Origin: Mytilus trossulus
Lineage: Eukaryota; Mollusca; Bivalvia; Mytilida; Mytilidae
Reading direction: 5' to 3'
DNA length: 64,000 nucleotides
Assembly (NCBI RefSeq): GCF_036588685.1
Contig: NC_086381.1
Location: 64,363,436 to 64,427,435, forward strand
The translations under genes were made by a program, and so were the position numbers. Positions 25,500 through 39,039 of this stretch are shown piece by piece (within the stretch, counting starts at the first letter, position 1; every line of letters begins with the position of its first letter). The notes beneath the pieces are model-generated. The model did no database searches, was not told where the DNA came from, and saw only the letters and a program-made list of their open reading frames with translations.

Positions 25500-26927
25500 G
25501 TGAGTAAAATATGTAGATAGTGCTATTTACTATAACAGGTAATATATGTAATGATATTGATAATTGATTACAAATGAAGGTGTTGACAGTTATTGTTTAA
25601 AGTACTATATTTTATTTAAAGTCTTTTAATATCATTTTCTCCTTAAATACTCAATTGATCTTTTGATGTTTTGAAAACGGTTCTCGTGAAATTTTGTATT
25701 TTAAAGGAGTTTGAGGTCACGTATTTGACCAACAGCTGTATATAGTTTTTGTTTGAATATGGTCAAAGCTAGACAATCTAAGATACGAGTAATTCAATAA
25801 TAACAAGCTACATATAATCAACATTTAACATAATTTTCAGTTTGAAATATTACTTTATTTCGAAAAAAGATGTTAAATATTAATATTCAAAAAGAAGAAT
25901 ATGGTACTGTGATAGGAACTAGGAAGCAGAAAATAAAAAAATTACAATAACTAATTTTTTCATTCAACGACAATATTAAGACCATTCTCTCCTGGAAATA
26001 GACGGCCCTGCGTGATTTTTGATATATAGAAAATTAACAGATCAATATCTAAGACAGCATATCACAAGATAGACAGTTCCATCATTGGTGTTTTTGTGCC
26101 CCCGCCGTTTCGGGAAACTTATACACAATGCTTATTACCACATACCACATATAAAATTTGAGTTTTGGTGGCGTCACTTTTATCATGTCTGATTTTACCC
26201 CTTTACAAATGGAAAAAATGCTGAATTTTTGTTCCCGTTCACTAACATAACTTTACCTCGACCAAAAAATAATGAAAATTATACACAATTTGAATTTTGG
26301 TACCGCTTTTGAGTATTGTCTCTTTAAAGTATTTAATACATGCGGTGGCATCATCTGTGTCCCGTAAACACGTTCCCCATTTATTTTAGTTTAATTTAGT
26401 TATCAACTTACTACAACGATTCATATCGCTTATACATTTGTAGTGTTGCATTTTCAATAAATATGAAGTTTTGTCTAATTTTGACGACATTGATTAATCA
26501 TTCTCCTAATTACGTGTTGAATGTATTAAATATGACTAAGATTATATACTGAAAAGAACACAGTTAGGAGAAGTAAAATACCGTTTATACGAGTATAATA
26601 AGTTATATATGTGCTTCATTAGTTTATATGATGCAATTAATCAATAATCTGTACAAATGAAAAGATACGTCTCTACCTGTTTTTAATGTGCTATTTTTTG
26701 GCATTTTATAGCTAGCTATGCGCTGTTGGTATTACTCATTGTTGAAAACCGTACGGTTACATATAGCCGTAAACTTCTATGTCATATTGTCCCTGGTAGA
26801 GAATTGTCTCATTGGTATTTATGGAGCATATTCTGATTGTTATATCCGTAAGTTCATTTTCTGTGTTTACAACAAAATTTATGCATGTTTAAAACCTATA
26901 TAAAATCTCGGATTTTATCATTTTCAG

Positions 26928-26966
26928 ATGGAAGAGTTAAGGCAAAGATTTTTGGCAAAAAACAAG
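26928..26966 (+). CDS. GIMAP-like gene, micro-exon 1 (class A)
   Basis: A 39-nt exon encodes MEELRQRFLAKNK, between 'tcattttcag' and 'gtgagtaatg'. Phase 0 on both sides. It differs from the other class A exons at three residues near its end (LAK versus STE), so it is the oldest or most diverged class A copy. Confidence 0.68.
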
Positions 26967-28536
26967 GTGAGTAATGTATAGTAATACTATATACTATAAT
27001 AGGTAATATAGATATGAAAGATAACTGATTGTAAATAAAGGTATTTAAAGTTATTGTACATTGGCTATATATTATCTAAAGGTAGTACAACAGTCGAACT
27101 CCGACCAACAGTCGAAAAACATTTATCTCGACTTAATTTGCACCATAGATCTCGACAATCTTTTACTTATTCTATAGCTGAAAAAGTATTCTCTCTTATA
27201 GATATAAAGATACGATGTCTTTTTGCGGTGTTGCATTTGCAATAAAAACGGTAAAAAGGGATTTATTTTAACCTTTCCGAATACTTATATTTTATGGAAA
27301 AACAATGAAGTCAAAATATTAATCAATATTTCATAAACTTTTAAGGTCTTGTGTATACATTTTTCTTGTTACAGACGTATCCACGAGGCCTTATGTTTTA
27401 CCCTTGTCTGTCCGTACGTTCCAAAGTTGGTTTCCGATCTCTTTATGTTATAAAACTTATACAAAATGCTGATTAACAAAAAAAAAACATGTTGATATTG
27501 AAATTTGGTGGCATCACTTTCACCGTTCTTGAGTTATTACCGTTAAAAATAACCGTCGAGTTGTTTGTTTTAGTTTTCTATCTTAAGTTTACCTCAACCC
27601 TCAACCAAATGTTATGAAATTTGTTCACAATGCTTATTACCACGAAGTACAGACCAGATTTGGATTTTTGTAGTATCACTTATACTTTTCTAGAGTTATG
27701 CCTCTTTATAAACAGAAACATTGCTGAATTCTCGTTTCCGTTCACTAACTTAAGTTTGACTTAAACAAAAATTATAAAAATTTTACACAATGCTTATTAT
27801 CACAAAACACATATAATATTTGAATATTGGTACCGTTTTTGAGTCTTGTCCTTTTAAAGTGTTTGCATGTGGGGACTCTTCTATGTTCAATGGTAACTTT
27901 CCCTATATGTTTTTGTTTAATTTAGTTATCACCTTACTACAACGATTCATATCTTCTTTTAAAGTGGTAGTGTTGCAATATAATAAATATTGAGTTTTGT
28001 ATGATTTTGATATTGATAAATCATTCCCCTAAAAATATGTAGATGTATTTAATATGAATAAGAACTTATAATGAAAAGAACACGGTTATGATTAGAAGAA
28101 TACCGCTTATACGAGTATTATAAGTAATATATATGTGTTCAGAGAACGGAAATTGTTTGTAAATAAAGATGTAAACCGTCAAAATATTCGACGGAGTGCT
28201 CCATTAGTTTATATGACGCAATTTATTAGAATAAGCACAGTTTCAACTGTTTCTATACAAATGGAAAGATACGCATCTATTTGTTTTTAATGTGTAATTA
28301 TGGGGCTTTCATAACTGACTTTGCGGTGTTGGTTTTACTTATTGTTGACAACCGTATTGTGACCTATAGCTGTTAAATTTTATGTCATTTGTAAATGGAA
28401 GAAAGATGTCTCATTAGTAATTATAGCACATGCAATTGTTTTTATATCCGTAAATTCATTTTCTGAATGAGTGTGTTTAAAACAAAACTTATGCATATTA
28501 AAAACCTATATAAAATCTCTGATTTTATCATTTTAG

Positions 28537-28575
28537 ATTGAAGAGTTAATACCTAGGTGTTTGATCGTAAAAAAA
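28537..28575 (+). CDS. GIMAP-like gene, micro-exon 2 (class B)
   Basis: A 39-nt exon encodes IEELIPRCLIVKK, between 'atcattttag' and 'gtgagtaatg'. It keeps the xEEL start of class A but begins with Ile instead of Met and contains Cys. An identical peptide is encoded at 38929-38967. Confidence 0.62.
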
Positions 28576-28639
28576 GTGAGTAATGTATAGTAATACTATA
28601 TACTATAAAAGATAATATGATATGAAAAATAACTGATTG

Positions 28640-30080
28640 CAAATATAGGTGTTTAAAGTTATTGTAAAATTGGCTAATTGTTAATGTTTGTGTCATTTTG
28701 GTCTTTTGTGGATAGTTGTCTCATTGGCAATCATACCATATAAATCAATATTTTATATATTTTATCTAAAGGTAGTATTACAGTCGGGCTCAGACCAATA
28801 GTCGTAAAACATTTATTTGTACTTAACTGGTCCATAGATCTGGACAATCTTTTATTTTTTTTATAGCTGAAAAAGTATTCTCACTTATAAAGATACGATC
28901 ACTTAAAAAATATATAGGCTCATTAACTTCCAAAAGCTTTGTCTTCCAACTAAGATAAGAATGGCACATTCAGGGCAAATAGTTGTATATTATGGAACAA
29001 TAAATTCCGGAAACGGGACGCTGTTTTTCAGAATATCTTCCTTTTAACCACATATACCAAAGCCACGTCAAAGGAGACATTATTAAGATTCTGTTTTCAG
29101 TTTTTCATAAAGATTCTCATGTCAAATTATAAGAATATAGGTGTTTAAAGTTATTGTAAATTGGCTACTAGTATATATTATCTAAAGGTAGTATTACAGT
29201 CGGACTCAGACCAACAGTCGTAAAACATTTATTTCTACTTAACTGCTCCATAGATCTGGACAATCTTTTATTTTTTTATAGCTCAAAAAGTATTCTCACT
29301 TATAAAGATACGATCTCTCTAAAAAAATATAGGCTCATTAACTTCCAAAAGCTTTGGCTTCCAAACTAATATAAGAATAGCACATTCAAGGCAAATGGTT
29401 GTATATTTTGGAACAATAAATTCCAGAAACAGGACGCTATCTTTCAGAATATCTTCCTTTTAACCACATATACCAAAGCCAAGTCAAATAAGGTATTAAT
29501 AACATTCTGTTTTCAGTTTTTCATTAAGATTCCCATGTCAAATTATAAGAATATAGGTGTTTAAAGTTATTGTAAATTGGATACTAGTATACTAGTATAT
29601 TATCTAAAGGCAGTATTACAGTCGGACTCAGACCAACAGACGTTAAACATTTATTTGTACTTAACTGGTCCATAGATCTGGACAATCTTTTATTTTTTTA
29701 TAGCTGAAAAAGTATTCTCACTTATAAAGATACGATCACTTTAAACATATAGGCTCATTAACTTCCAAAAGCGTTCTCTTTCAACTAAGATAAGAACAGC
29801 ATATATTCAGGGCAAATGGTTGTATATTATGGAACAATACATTCCAGAAACGGTACGCTGTTTTTCAGAATATCGTCCTTTTAACCACATATTCCAAAGC
29901 CAAGTCAAAGGAGGTATTAATAAGATTTTTTTTCAGTTTTTCATAAAGATTCTCATGTCAAGTTATAAAAATATAGGTGCTTAAAGTTATTGTAAAATTG
30001 GCTATATATTATCTAAAGGTAGTATTACAGTCAGACTCAGATCAACAGACGTAAAACATTAATTTCTACTTAGATTGTCA
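28640..30080. repeat. About 410-bp tandem intronic repeat, block I
   Basis: Units begin 'ttaaagttattgtaaaattggc' and contain 'tatctaaaggtagtattacagtcgg', 'ccatagatctggacaatc' and 'aggctcattaacttccaaaagc'. Unit starts lie near 28653, 29143, 29560 and 29972 (the last truncated). Paralogous to the block at 39040-40740. Confidence 0.7.
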
Positions 30081-30553
30081 AGATTATGTTTTCAGTAAGC
30101 GGTTATGATCAGAAGAATACTGCTTATACGATTATTATAAGTAATATATATGTGTTTATAGAACGACAATTGTTTGTAAATAAAGACGAAAACCGTCCAA
30201 ATATTCGACGGACTGCTCCGTTAGTTTATATGACGCACTTTAATAGAATTAGCGTAGTTTCAACTGTATCTATACAAGTGGAAAAAAGTGCATCTAAATG
30301 TTTTTAATGGGTAATTTTGGGGCTTTCATTGCTGACTTTGCGAAGTTGGTTTGCTTTATTGTTGACAACCGTATGGTGACCTATAGCTGTTAAATTTTAT
30401 GTCATTTGTAAATGGAAGAAAGATGTCTCATTAATAATTATGGCACATGCAATTGTTTTTATATCCGTAAATTCATTTTCTGAACGAGTGTGTTTAAAAC
30501 AAAACTCATGCATATTAAAAACCTATATAAAATATCTGAGTTATCATTTTCAG

Positions 30554-30592
30554 ATGGTACAGTTAAGGCAAGGATTGTTGGCAGAAAACAAT
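30554..30592 (+). CDS. GIMAP-like gene, micro-exon 3 (class C)
   Basis: A 39-nt exon encodes MVQLRQGLLAENN, between 'tatcattttcag' and 'gtgagtaatg'. Paralogue of 41185-41223 with three substitutions (V/E, Q/E, A/E). Phase 0 on both sides. Confidence 0.65.
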
Positions 30593-30619
30593 GTGAGTAA
30601 TGTATAAAAATACTTTATC

Positions 30620-31215
30620 CCGTACGAAAAACTTGATACATACTCAAACCGGACAGTAGCCGTACTGTAACCGTACTTATAATAATCATTTAGACTTTTC
30701 TTTGAATTGCTTATAATGGATAACCCGGCTGGACTTTCAGCGAAATTAGCCGTAAACCGGCTCGAAATATTTAAATTAGCAGGAGTCCGGTGCAGAAAGT
30801 CCAGCTGGACTTTCATAAAAGTACGTCTGAAAAAATTCAGCCGGCATTTCTGGCAAAAATATGGCCTCTATATAGTTCAACCGGACTTTACAAAGCCCGG
30901 CTAACTTTAAGAAGTCCATCTGAACTGTTAAATGTCCAGCTGGAGTTCAGAAAGTTCTGTTTGACCTTTAAAGATGACCTCAACAAGGGCTGATCCACAC
31001 AAAAAGGGGGGTCCGTCCTGACAGAACCCTCTCTCTTGAACCACTTCTGCTTAGTTTTTCTTCAGATGGTGGATTCTTCTGATTTGATATGCATTCCTTG
31101 TAAGAATCTGAAAATAAAAAAAAAAAAAAAAAAAAATCAGATGCCATTATGCATATATACTGCTTATTTCTTTTTCTTTTTTCTACTGTCTTACTGGCAA
31201 AACCAAGAAATTTGG
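30620..31215. repeat. CCGG/GGACTTT-rich module downstream of class C exon, copy 1
   Basis: Duplicated at 41250-41855. It contains a perfect 20-bp palindrome, GAAAGTCCAGCTGGACTTTC, at 30795-30814 and several further 'ccggactt' / 'agtccgg' words in both orientations. A poly-A run lies at about 31111-31136. Small open frames in it are not supported as genes. Confidence 0.65.
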
Positions 31216-32819
31216 AATTGTGAAGCTAAATGCTTACTCCTAAAAACTTGTGGTGATAATTATCATGATTATACATGTATAATAAGACTAAATAACTTTA
31301 AAGTGCATACAAATTAAGTAAAGCTTTGAAAATCACTAAAACTGATTTTTTTGCATGAATAACTATTTAATGTAGTATTTTTTTAATTCTTTTTACTCTT
31401 CAAAAATTAAAATAAGCAATTTATAACGTTGTAATTATTTCATAAATAAGTTGAAGAAAAAAAGAGCATCCGACTTATAATTATAAAGATACGATGTCTT
31501 TTCGCGGTGTTGCATTTGCAATAATAACGGTAAAAAAGGATTTATTTTAACCTTTCCGAATACTTATATTTCATGGAAAAACAATGAAGTCCAAATATTA
31601 ATCAATAGTTTAGTCTTGTGTATACATTGTTTTTCTTGTTACAGACGTATCGGCGGGGCATTATGTTTTACCCTTGTCTCTCCGTACGTTCCAAAGTTGG
31701 TTTCCGATATCTTACTATAGTTTGCCTCAACCAAATGTTATTAAACTTATACAAAATGCTGATTAACACAAAAACCATGTTGATATTGAAATTTGGTGGC
31801 ATCACTTTCACCGTTCTTGAGTCATTACCGTTAAAAATAACCGTCGAGTTGTTTTTTTTAGTTTTCTATCTTTAAGTTTACCTCAACCCTCAACCAAATG
31901 TTATGAAGTTTGTTCACAATGCTTATTACCACGAAGTACAGACCAGATTTGAATTTTGGTAGTATCACGTATATTTTTCTAGAGTTATGCCTCTTTATAA
32001 GCAGAAACATTGCTGAATTCTCGTTTCCGTTCACTAACTTAAGTTTGATTCAAACAAAAATTATGAAAATTTTACACACTGCTTATTATCACAAAACACA
32101 TATAATATTTGAATATTGGTATCGTTTTTGAGTCTTGTCCTTTTCAAGTGTTTTGCATGTGGGGACTCCTTTATGTTCAATGGTAACTTTTCCAATTTGC
32201 TTTTGTTTAATTTAGTTATCACCTTACTACAACGATTCATATCTTCTTTTAAAGTGGTAGTGTTGCAATATAATAAATATTGAGTTTTGTATGATTTAAA
32301 TATTGATAAATCATTCTCCTAAAAATATGTAGATGTATTTAATATGAATATGAACTTATAATGAAAAGAACACGGTAATGATTAGAAGAATACCGCTTAT
32401 AGGAGTATTATATATTTGTTCAGAGAACGGAAATTGTTTGTAAATAAAGATGTAAACCGTCCAATTATTCGACGGAGTGCTCCATTAGTTTATATGACGC
32501 AATTTATTAGAATAAGCACAGTTTCAACTGTTTCTATACAAATGGAAAGATACGCATCTATTTGTTTTTAATGTGTAATTTTTGGGCTTTCATAACTGAC
32601 TTTGCGATGTTGGTTTTACTTATTGTTGACAACTGTACGGTGACCTATAGCTGTTAAATTCTATGTCATTTGGTAAATAGAAGAAAGATGTCTCATTAAT
32701 AATTATGGCACATGCAATTGTTTTTATATCCGTAAATTCATTTTCTGAATGAGTGTGTTTGAAACAAAACTTATGCATATTAAAAACCTATATAAAATCT
32801 CGGATTTTATCATTTTCAG

Positions 32820-32858
32820 ATGGAAGAGTTAAGGCAAAGATTTTCGACAGAAAACAAG
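32820..32858 (+). CDS. GIMAP-like gene, micro-exon 4 (class A)
   Basis: A 39-nt exon encodes MEELRQRFSTENK, between 'tcattttcag' and 'gtgagtaatg'. Phase 0. Identical at nucleotide level to 35673-35711 and 37301-37339. Confidence 0.7.
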
Positions 32859-33136
32859 GTGAGTAATGTATTGTAATACTATATACTATAATAGGTAATA
32901 CAGATATGAAAGATAACTGATTGTAAATATAGGTATTTAAAGTTATTGTACATTGGCTATATATTATCTAAAGGTAGTACATCAGTCGGACTCCGACCAA
33001 CAGTCGAAAAACATTTATGTCGACTTAATTGCTCCAGAGATCTTGACAATCTTTTACTTTTTCTATAGCTGAAAAAAGTATTCTCTCTTATAGATATAAA
33101 GATACGATGTCTTTTGGCGGTGTTGTATTTGCAATA

Positions 33137-34380
33137 CAGTGTTCCCGCCTGCCCTAAATAGAAGGGCGCCCCGCCCTTGGTGCCCTTACCCCCGCCCTTC
33201 TGCCCTCCAAAGCCAAAGAATGCCCCCTTCTGCCTTTTCAAAAGATACATTTTACAAATTTCCTGCCTTCTGGCGTTTCCGGTAAAATTGTTACCTGATT
33301 GTGTAACACTAATTAACTGACAATAGGATTAAGTTAAATACCTAATGCCTTTGGCAGTTTTATCACCTCTGCTAATGATTGTTCACTGCTAATTAGTGGA
33401 TTTAAGATAATTGAACAAATACTAGATATTTATTACAGAATGAAATTCCAACATGGTAGCCATTTGTAATGTTTACGTATCATAGCATATGAACACATAA
33501 AAAAAAAAAAATTTAAAACAATTTAAAAGGCATACTACATGTAAGTTTTGACTAAATTGGTAGAGTGGTAAAAACGTTTTGTTTTATAACCACTAGTATG
33601 AAATTAAAAGAAGACCCAGGGAAATTTGTATTTGAACATAATAAGATTGCACCACTTCCTGTTTTAGTTCTTGTATTATAATCCTCCTTACATAGGAGCG
33701 CTTAACAAATGCTTTTATTTTTTTAACCATAATGGAGTTTATACCTACTGTAATATATGCAATTTATTATTGCATCATTATAATATAATCATCTCTTGTA
33801 TCACCTGTTATATTTATAAAACTCCCTACTTAGGAGCACTTTGGTGTGCACTTCTTAATACTTTTTTGTAACAATTTAAATGATTACAAGTTAGGTAACT
33901 TTCAATAACACAAATACTATATGTCTAAACAAGTAATTTTAAAGTAAATAATTTAATTACATAACAAATTCAATTTTGTTTAGCTCAATCTTTCAGAACT
34001 ACTTGTTTATTTTTTATAGACTTGTATAATTAAGTTATATAAATTATAAAATTAAAAAAAAAAAAAATTCTAAGGGTTTTTTTCCTGATCAAAATGCACA
34101 GTTTGCATAAATTTACATCAATTAAAATGATATGCTTTGTGTCTTGGTATGATAATTTGATAATAAAAAAATCTTACTGGAACCAACACTTGGAACACAT
34201 TAATTTTTGAATAAGGTTAAAATACAAGTAATGTTCTGCAGCTGAGCCTTGCAATATATACATGTATTCAAGGTTATTAATACACTGCCAAACAGTGCCC
34301 TTACAATTTGGGTTATTGCGCTAAAGTGCCCTTTCAGACAAGTAGCACCCTTCTGCCCTGAGATTCAAGCTGGAACACTG
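33137..34380. mobile_element. 1244-bp hAT-like non-autonomous element inside the array
   Basis: Ends CAGTGTTCCCGC... and ...GCTGGAACACTG form an inverted repeat (11 of 12 bases). It is flanked by CAATA on both sides (33132-33136 and 34381-34385), present once in the paralogous intron copies ('tttgCAATAataacgg'). It is therefore a clean insertion with a 5-bp duplication. No transposase frame was found. It interrupts only the unit between micro-exons 4 and 5. Confidence 0.8.
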
Positions 34381-35672
34381 CAATAATAACGGTAAAAGAA
34401 TTTAATTTAACCTTTCCGAATACTTATATTTCATGGAAAAACAATGAAGTCCAAATATTAATCAATATTTTAGTCTTGTGTATACATTGTTTTTCTTGTT
34501 ACAGACGTATCGGCGGGGCATTATGTTTTACCCTTGTCTCTCTGTACGTTCCAAATTTGGTTTCCGATCTCTTACTTTAGTTTGCCTTAACCAAATGTTA
34601 TTAAACTTATATAAAATGCTGATTAACACAAAAACCATGTTGATATTGAAATTTGGTGGCATCACTTTCACCGTTCTTGAGTTATTACCGTTAAAAATAA
34701 CCGTCGAGTTGTTTGTTTTAGTTTTCTATCTTAAGTTTACCTCAACCCTCAACCAAATGTTATGAAATTTGTTCACAATGCTTATTACCACGAAGTACAG
34801 ACCAGATTTGGATTTTGGTAGTATCACTTATATTTTTCTAGAGTTATGCCTCTTTATAAACAGAAACATTGCTGAATTCTTGTTCCGTTCACTAACTTAA
34901 GTTTGACTCAAACAAAAATTTTGGAAATTTTACACAATGCTTATTATCACAAAACACAAATAATATTTGAATATTGGTATCGTTTTTGAGTCTTGTCCTT
35001 TTCAAGTGTTTTGCATGTGGGGACTCCTTTATGTTCAATGGTAACTTTCCCCATTTGCTTTTGTTTAATTTAGTTATCACCTTACTACAACGATTCATAT
35101 CTTCTTTTAAAGTGAAAGTATTGCAATATAATAAACATTGAGCATGTTGAGTTTTGTATGATTTTGATATTGATAAATCATTCTCCTAAAAATATGTAGA
35201 TTTATTTAATATGAATAAGAACTTATACTGAAAAGAACACGGTTATGATTAGAAGAATACCGCTTATACGAGTATCATATGTAATATATATGTGTTCAGA
35301 GAACGGAAATTGTTTGTAAAAAAACGGAGTGCTTCATTAGTTTATATGACGCAATTAATTAAAATTAGCGCAGTTTCAACTGTATCTATACAAATGGAAA
35401 GATAGGCATCTAATTGTTTTTAATGTTTAAATTTGGGGCTTTCATAGCTGACTCTGCGATGTTGGTTTTAATTATCGTTAACAACTGTACGGTGACCTAT
35501 AGCTGTAAAATTCTATGTCATTTGGTAAATGGAAGAAAGATGTCTCATTAATAATTATGGCACATGCAATTGTTTTTTATATCCGTAAATTCATTTTCTG
35601 AACGAGTGTGTTTAAAACAAAACTTATGCATATTAAAAACTTATATAAAATCTCGGATTTTATCATTTTCAG

Positions 35673-35711
35673 ATGGAAGAGTTAAGGCAAAGATTTTCGA
35701 CAGAAAACAAG
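35673..35711 (+). CDS. GIMAP-like gene, micro-exon 5 (class A)
   Basis: A 39-nt exon encodes MEELRQRFSTENK with the same acceptor, donor and phase 0 as its neighbours. The surrounding 1.6 kb is nearly identical to the next unit. Confidence 0.7.
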
Positions 35712-37300
35712 GTGAGTAATGTATAGTAATACTATATACTATAATAGGTAATACAGATATGAAAGATAACTGATTGTAAATATAGGTATTTAAAGTTATT
35801 GTACATTGGCTATATATTATCTAAAGGTAGTACATCAGTCGGACTCCGACCAACAGTCGAAAAACATTTATGTCGACTTAATTGCTCCAGAGATCTCGAC
35901 AATCTTTTACTTTTTCTATAGCTGAAAAAAGTATTCTCTCTTATAGATATAAAGATACGATGTCTTTTGGCGGTGTTGCATTTGCAATAATAACGGTAAA
36001 AGAATTTAATTTAACCTTTCCGAATACTTATATTTCATAGAAAAACAATGAAGTCCAAATATTAATCAATAGTTTAGTCTTGTGTATACATTGTTTTTCT
36101 TGTTACAGACGTATCGGCGGGGCATTATGTTTTACCCTTGTCTCTCCGTACGTTCCAAAGTTGGTTTCCGATCTCTTACTTTAGTTTGCCTTAACCAAAT
36201 GTTATTAAACTTATATAAAATGCTGATTAACACAAAAACCATGTTGATATTGAAATTTGGTGGCATCACTTTCACCGTTCTTGAGTTATTACCGTTAAAA
36301 ATAACCGTCGAGTTGTTTGTTTTAGTTTTCTATCTTAAGTTTACCTCAACGCTCAACCAAATGTTATGAAGTTTGTTCACAATGCTTATTACCACGAAGT
36401 ACAGACCAGATTTGGATTTTGGTAGTATCACTTATATTTTTCTAGAGTTATGCCTCTTTATAAACAGAAATATTGCTGAATTCTCGTTCCGTTCACTAAC
36501 TTAAGTTTGACTCAAACAAAAATTATGGAAATTTTACACAATGCTTATTATCACAAAACACAAATAATATTTGAATATTGGTATCGTTTTTGAGTCTTGT
36601 CCTTTTCAAGTGTTTTGCATGTGGGGACTCCTTTATGTTCAATGGTAACTTTCCCCATTTGCTATTGTTTAATTTAGTTATCACCTTACTACAACGATTC
36701 ATTTCTTCTTTTAAAGTGAAAGTATTGCAATATAATAAACATTGAGCATGTTGAGTTTTGTATGATTTTGATATTGATAAATCATTCTCCTAAAAATATG
36801 TAGATTTATTTAATATGAATAAGAACTTATACTGAAAAGAACACGGTTATGATTAGAAGAATACCGCTTATACGAGTATCATATGTAATATATATGTGTT
36901 CAGAGAACGGAAATTGTTTGTAAAAAAAGATGTAAACCGTCCAAATATTCGACGGAGTGCTTCATTAGTTTATATGACGCAATTAATTAAAATTGGCGCA
37001 GTTTCAACTGTATCTATACAAATGGAAAGATAGGCATCTAATTGTTTTTAATGTTTAAATTTGGGGCTTTCATAGCTGACTCTGCGATGTTGGTTTTAAT
37101 TATCGTTAACAACTGTACGGTGACCTATAGCTGTAAAATTCTATGTCATTTGGTAAATGGAAGAAAGATGTCTCATTAATAATTATGGCACATGCAATTG
37201 TTTTTTATATCCGTAAATTCATTTTCTGAATGAGTGTGTTTAAAACAAAACTTATGCATATTAAAAACTTATATAAAATCTCGGATTTTATCATTTTCAG

Positions 37301-37339
37301 ATGGAAGAGTTAAGGCAAAGATTTTCGACAGAAAACAAG
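37301..37339 (+). CDS. GIMAP-like gene, micro-exon 6 (class A)
   Basis: A 39-nt exon encodes MEELRQRFSTENK. It lies exactly 1628 bp from micro-exon 5, and the next micro-exon is also exactly 1628 bp away, which points to recent unit duplication. Confidence 0.7.
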
Positions 37340-38928
37340 GTGAGTAATGTATAGTAATACTATATACTATAATAGGTAATACAGATATGAAAGATAACTG
37401 ATTGTAAATATAGGTATTTAAAGTTATTGTACATTGGCTATATATTATCTAAAGGTAGTGCATCAGTCGGACTCCGACCAACAGTCGAAAAACATTTATG
37501 TCGACTTAATTGCTCCAGAGATCTCGACAATCTTTTACTTTTTCTATAGCTGAAAAAAGTATTCTCTCTTATAGATATAAAGATACGATGTCTTTTGGCG
37601 GTGTTGCATTTGCAATAATAACGGTAAAAGAATTTAATTTAACCTTTCCAAATACTTATATTTCATGGAAAAACAATGAAGTCCAAATATTAATCAATAG
37701 TTTAGTCTTGTGTATACATTGTTTTTCTTGTTACAGACGTATCGGCGGGGCATTATGTTTTACCCTTGTCTCTCCGTACGTTCCAAAGTTGGTTTCCGAT
37801 CTCTTACTTTAGTTTGCCTTAACCAAATGTTATTAAACTTATATAAAATGCTGATTAACACAAAAACCATGTTGATATTGAAATTTGGTGGCATCACTTT
37901 CACCGTTCTTGAGTTATTACCGTTAAAAATAACCGTCGAGTTGTTTGTTTTAGTTTTCTATCTTAAGTTTACCTCAACGCTCAACCAAATGTTATGAAGT
38001 TTGTTCACAATGCTTATTACCACGAAGTACAGACCAGATTTGGATTTTGGTAGTATCACTTATATTTTTCTAGAGTTATGCCTCTTTATAAACAGAAATA
38101 TTGCTGAATTCTCGTTCCGTTCACTAACTTAAGTTTGACTCAAACAAAAATTATGGAAATTTTACACAATGCTTATTATCACAAAACACAAATAATATTT
38201 GAATATTGGTATCGTTTTTGAGTCTTGTCCTTTTCAAGTGTTTTGCATGTGGGGACTCCTTTATGTTCAATGGTAACTTTCCCCATTTGCTATTGTTTAA
38301 TTTAGTTATCACCTTACTACAACGATTCATTTCTTCTTTTAAAGTGAAAGTATTGCAATATAATAAACATTGAGCATGTTGAGTTTTGTATGATTTTGAT
38401 ATTGATAAATCATTCTCCTAAAAATATGTAGATTTATTTAATATGAATAAGAACTTATACTGAAAAGAACACGGTTATGATTAGAAGAATACCGCTTATA
38501 CGAGTATCATATGTAATATATATGTGTTCAGAGAACGGAAATTGTTTGTAAAAAAAGATGTAAACCGTCCAAATATTCGACGGAGTGCTTCATTAGTTTA
38601 TATGACGCAATTAATTAAAATTGGCGCAGTTTCAACTGTATCTATACAAATGGAAAGATACGCAGCTAATTGTTTTTAATGTTTAAATTTTGGACTTTCA
38701 TAGCTGACTCTGCGATGTTGGTTTTAATTATCGTTGACAACTGTACGGTGACCTATAGCTGTAAAATTCTATGTCATTTGGTAAATGGAAGAAAGATGTC
38801 TCATTAATAATTATGGCACATGCAATTGTTTTTTATATCCTTAAATTCATTTTCTGAACGAGTGTGTTTAAAACAAAACTTATGCATATTAAAAACCTAT
38901 ATAAAATCTCTGATTTTATCATTTTCAG

Positions 38929-38967
38929 ATTGAAGAGTTAATACCTAGGTGTTTGATCGTAAAAAAA
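38929..38967 (+). CDS. GIMAP-like gene, micro-exon 7 (class B)
   Basis: A 39-nt exon encodes IEELIPRCLIVKK, identical to micro-exon 2. Acceptor 'tcattttcag', donor 'gtgagtaatg', phase 0. Its upstream sequence belongs to the class A 1.6 kb unit and its downstream sequence to the class B type. The duplication breakpoint therefore lies near this exon. Confidence 0.63.
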
Positions 38968-39039
38968 GTGAGTAATGTATAGTAATGCTATATACTATAA
39001 AAGATAATATAGATATGAAAAATAACTGATTGCAAATAT

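Noticed and set aside
34478-37997. Three nearly identical 95-residue plus-strand frames (also near 31618 and 41957)
   Set aside because: They lie in the old repeat block of each 1.6 kb unit, upstream of the micro-exons. They have no domain, a low-complexity hydrophobic content, and more diverged copies of the block in the same window are frameshifted. I treat them as intronic.
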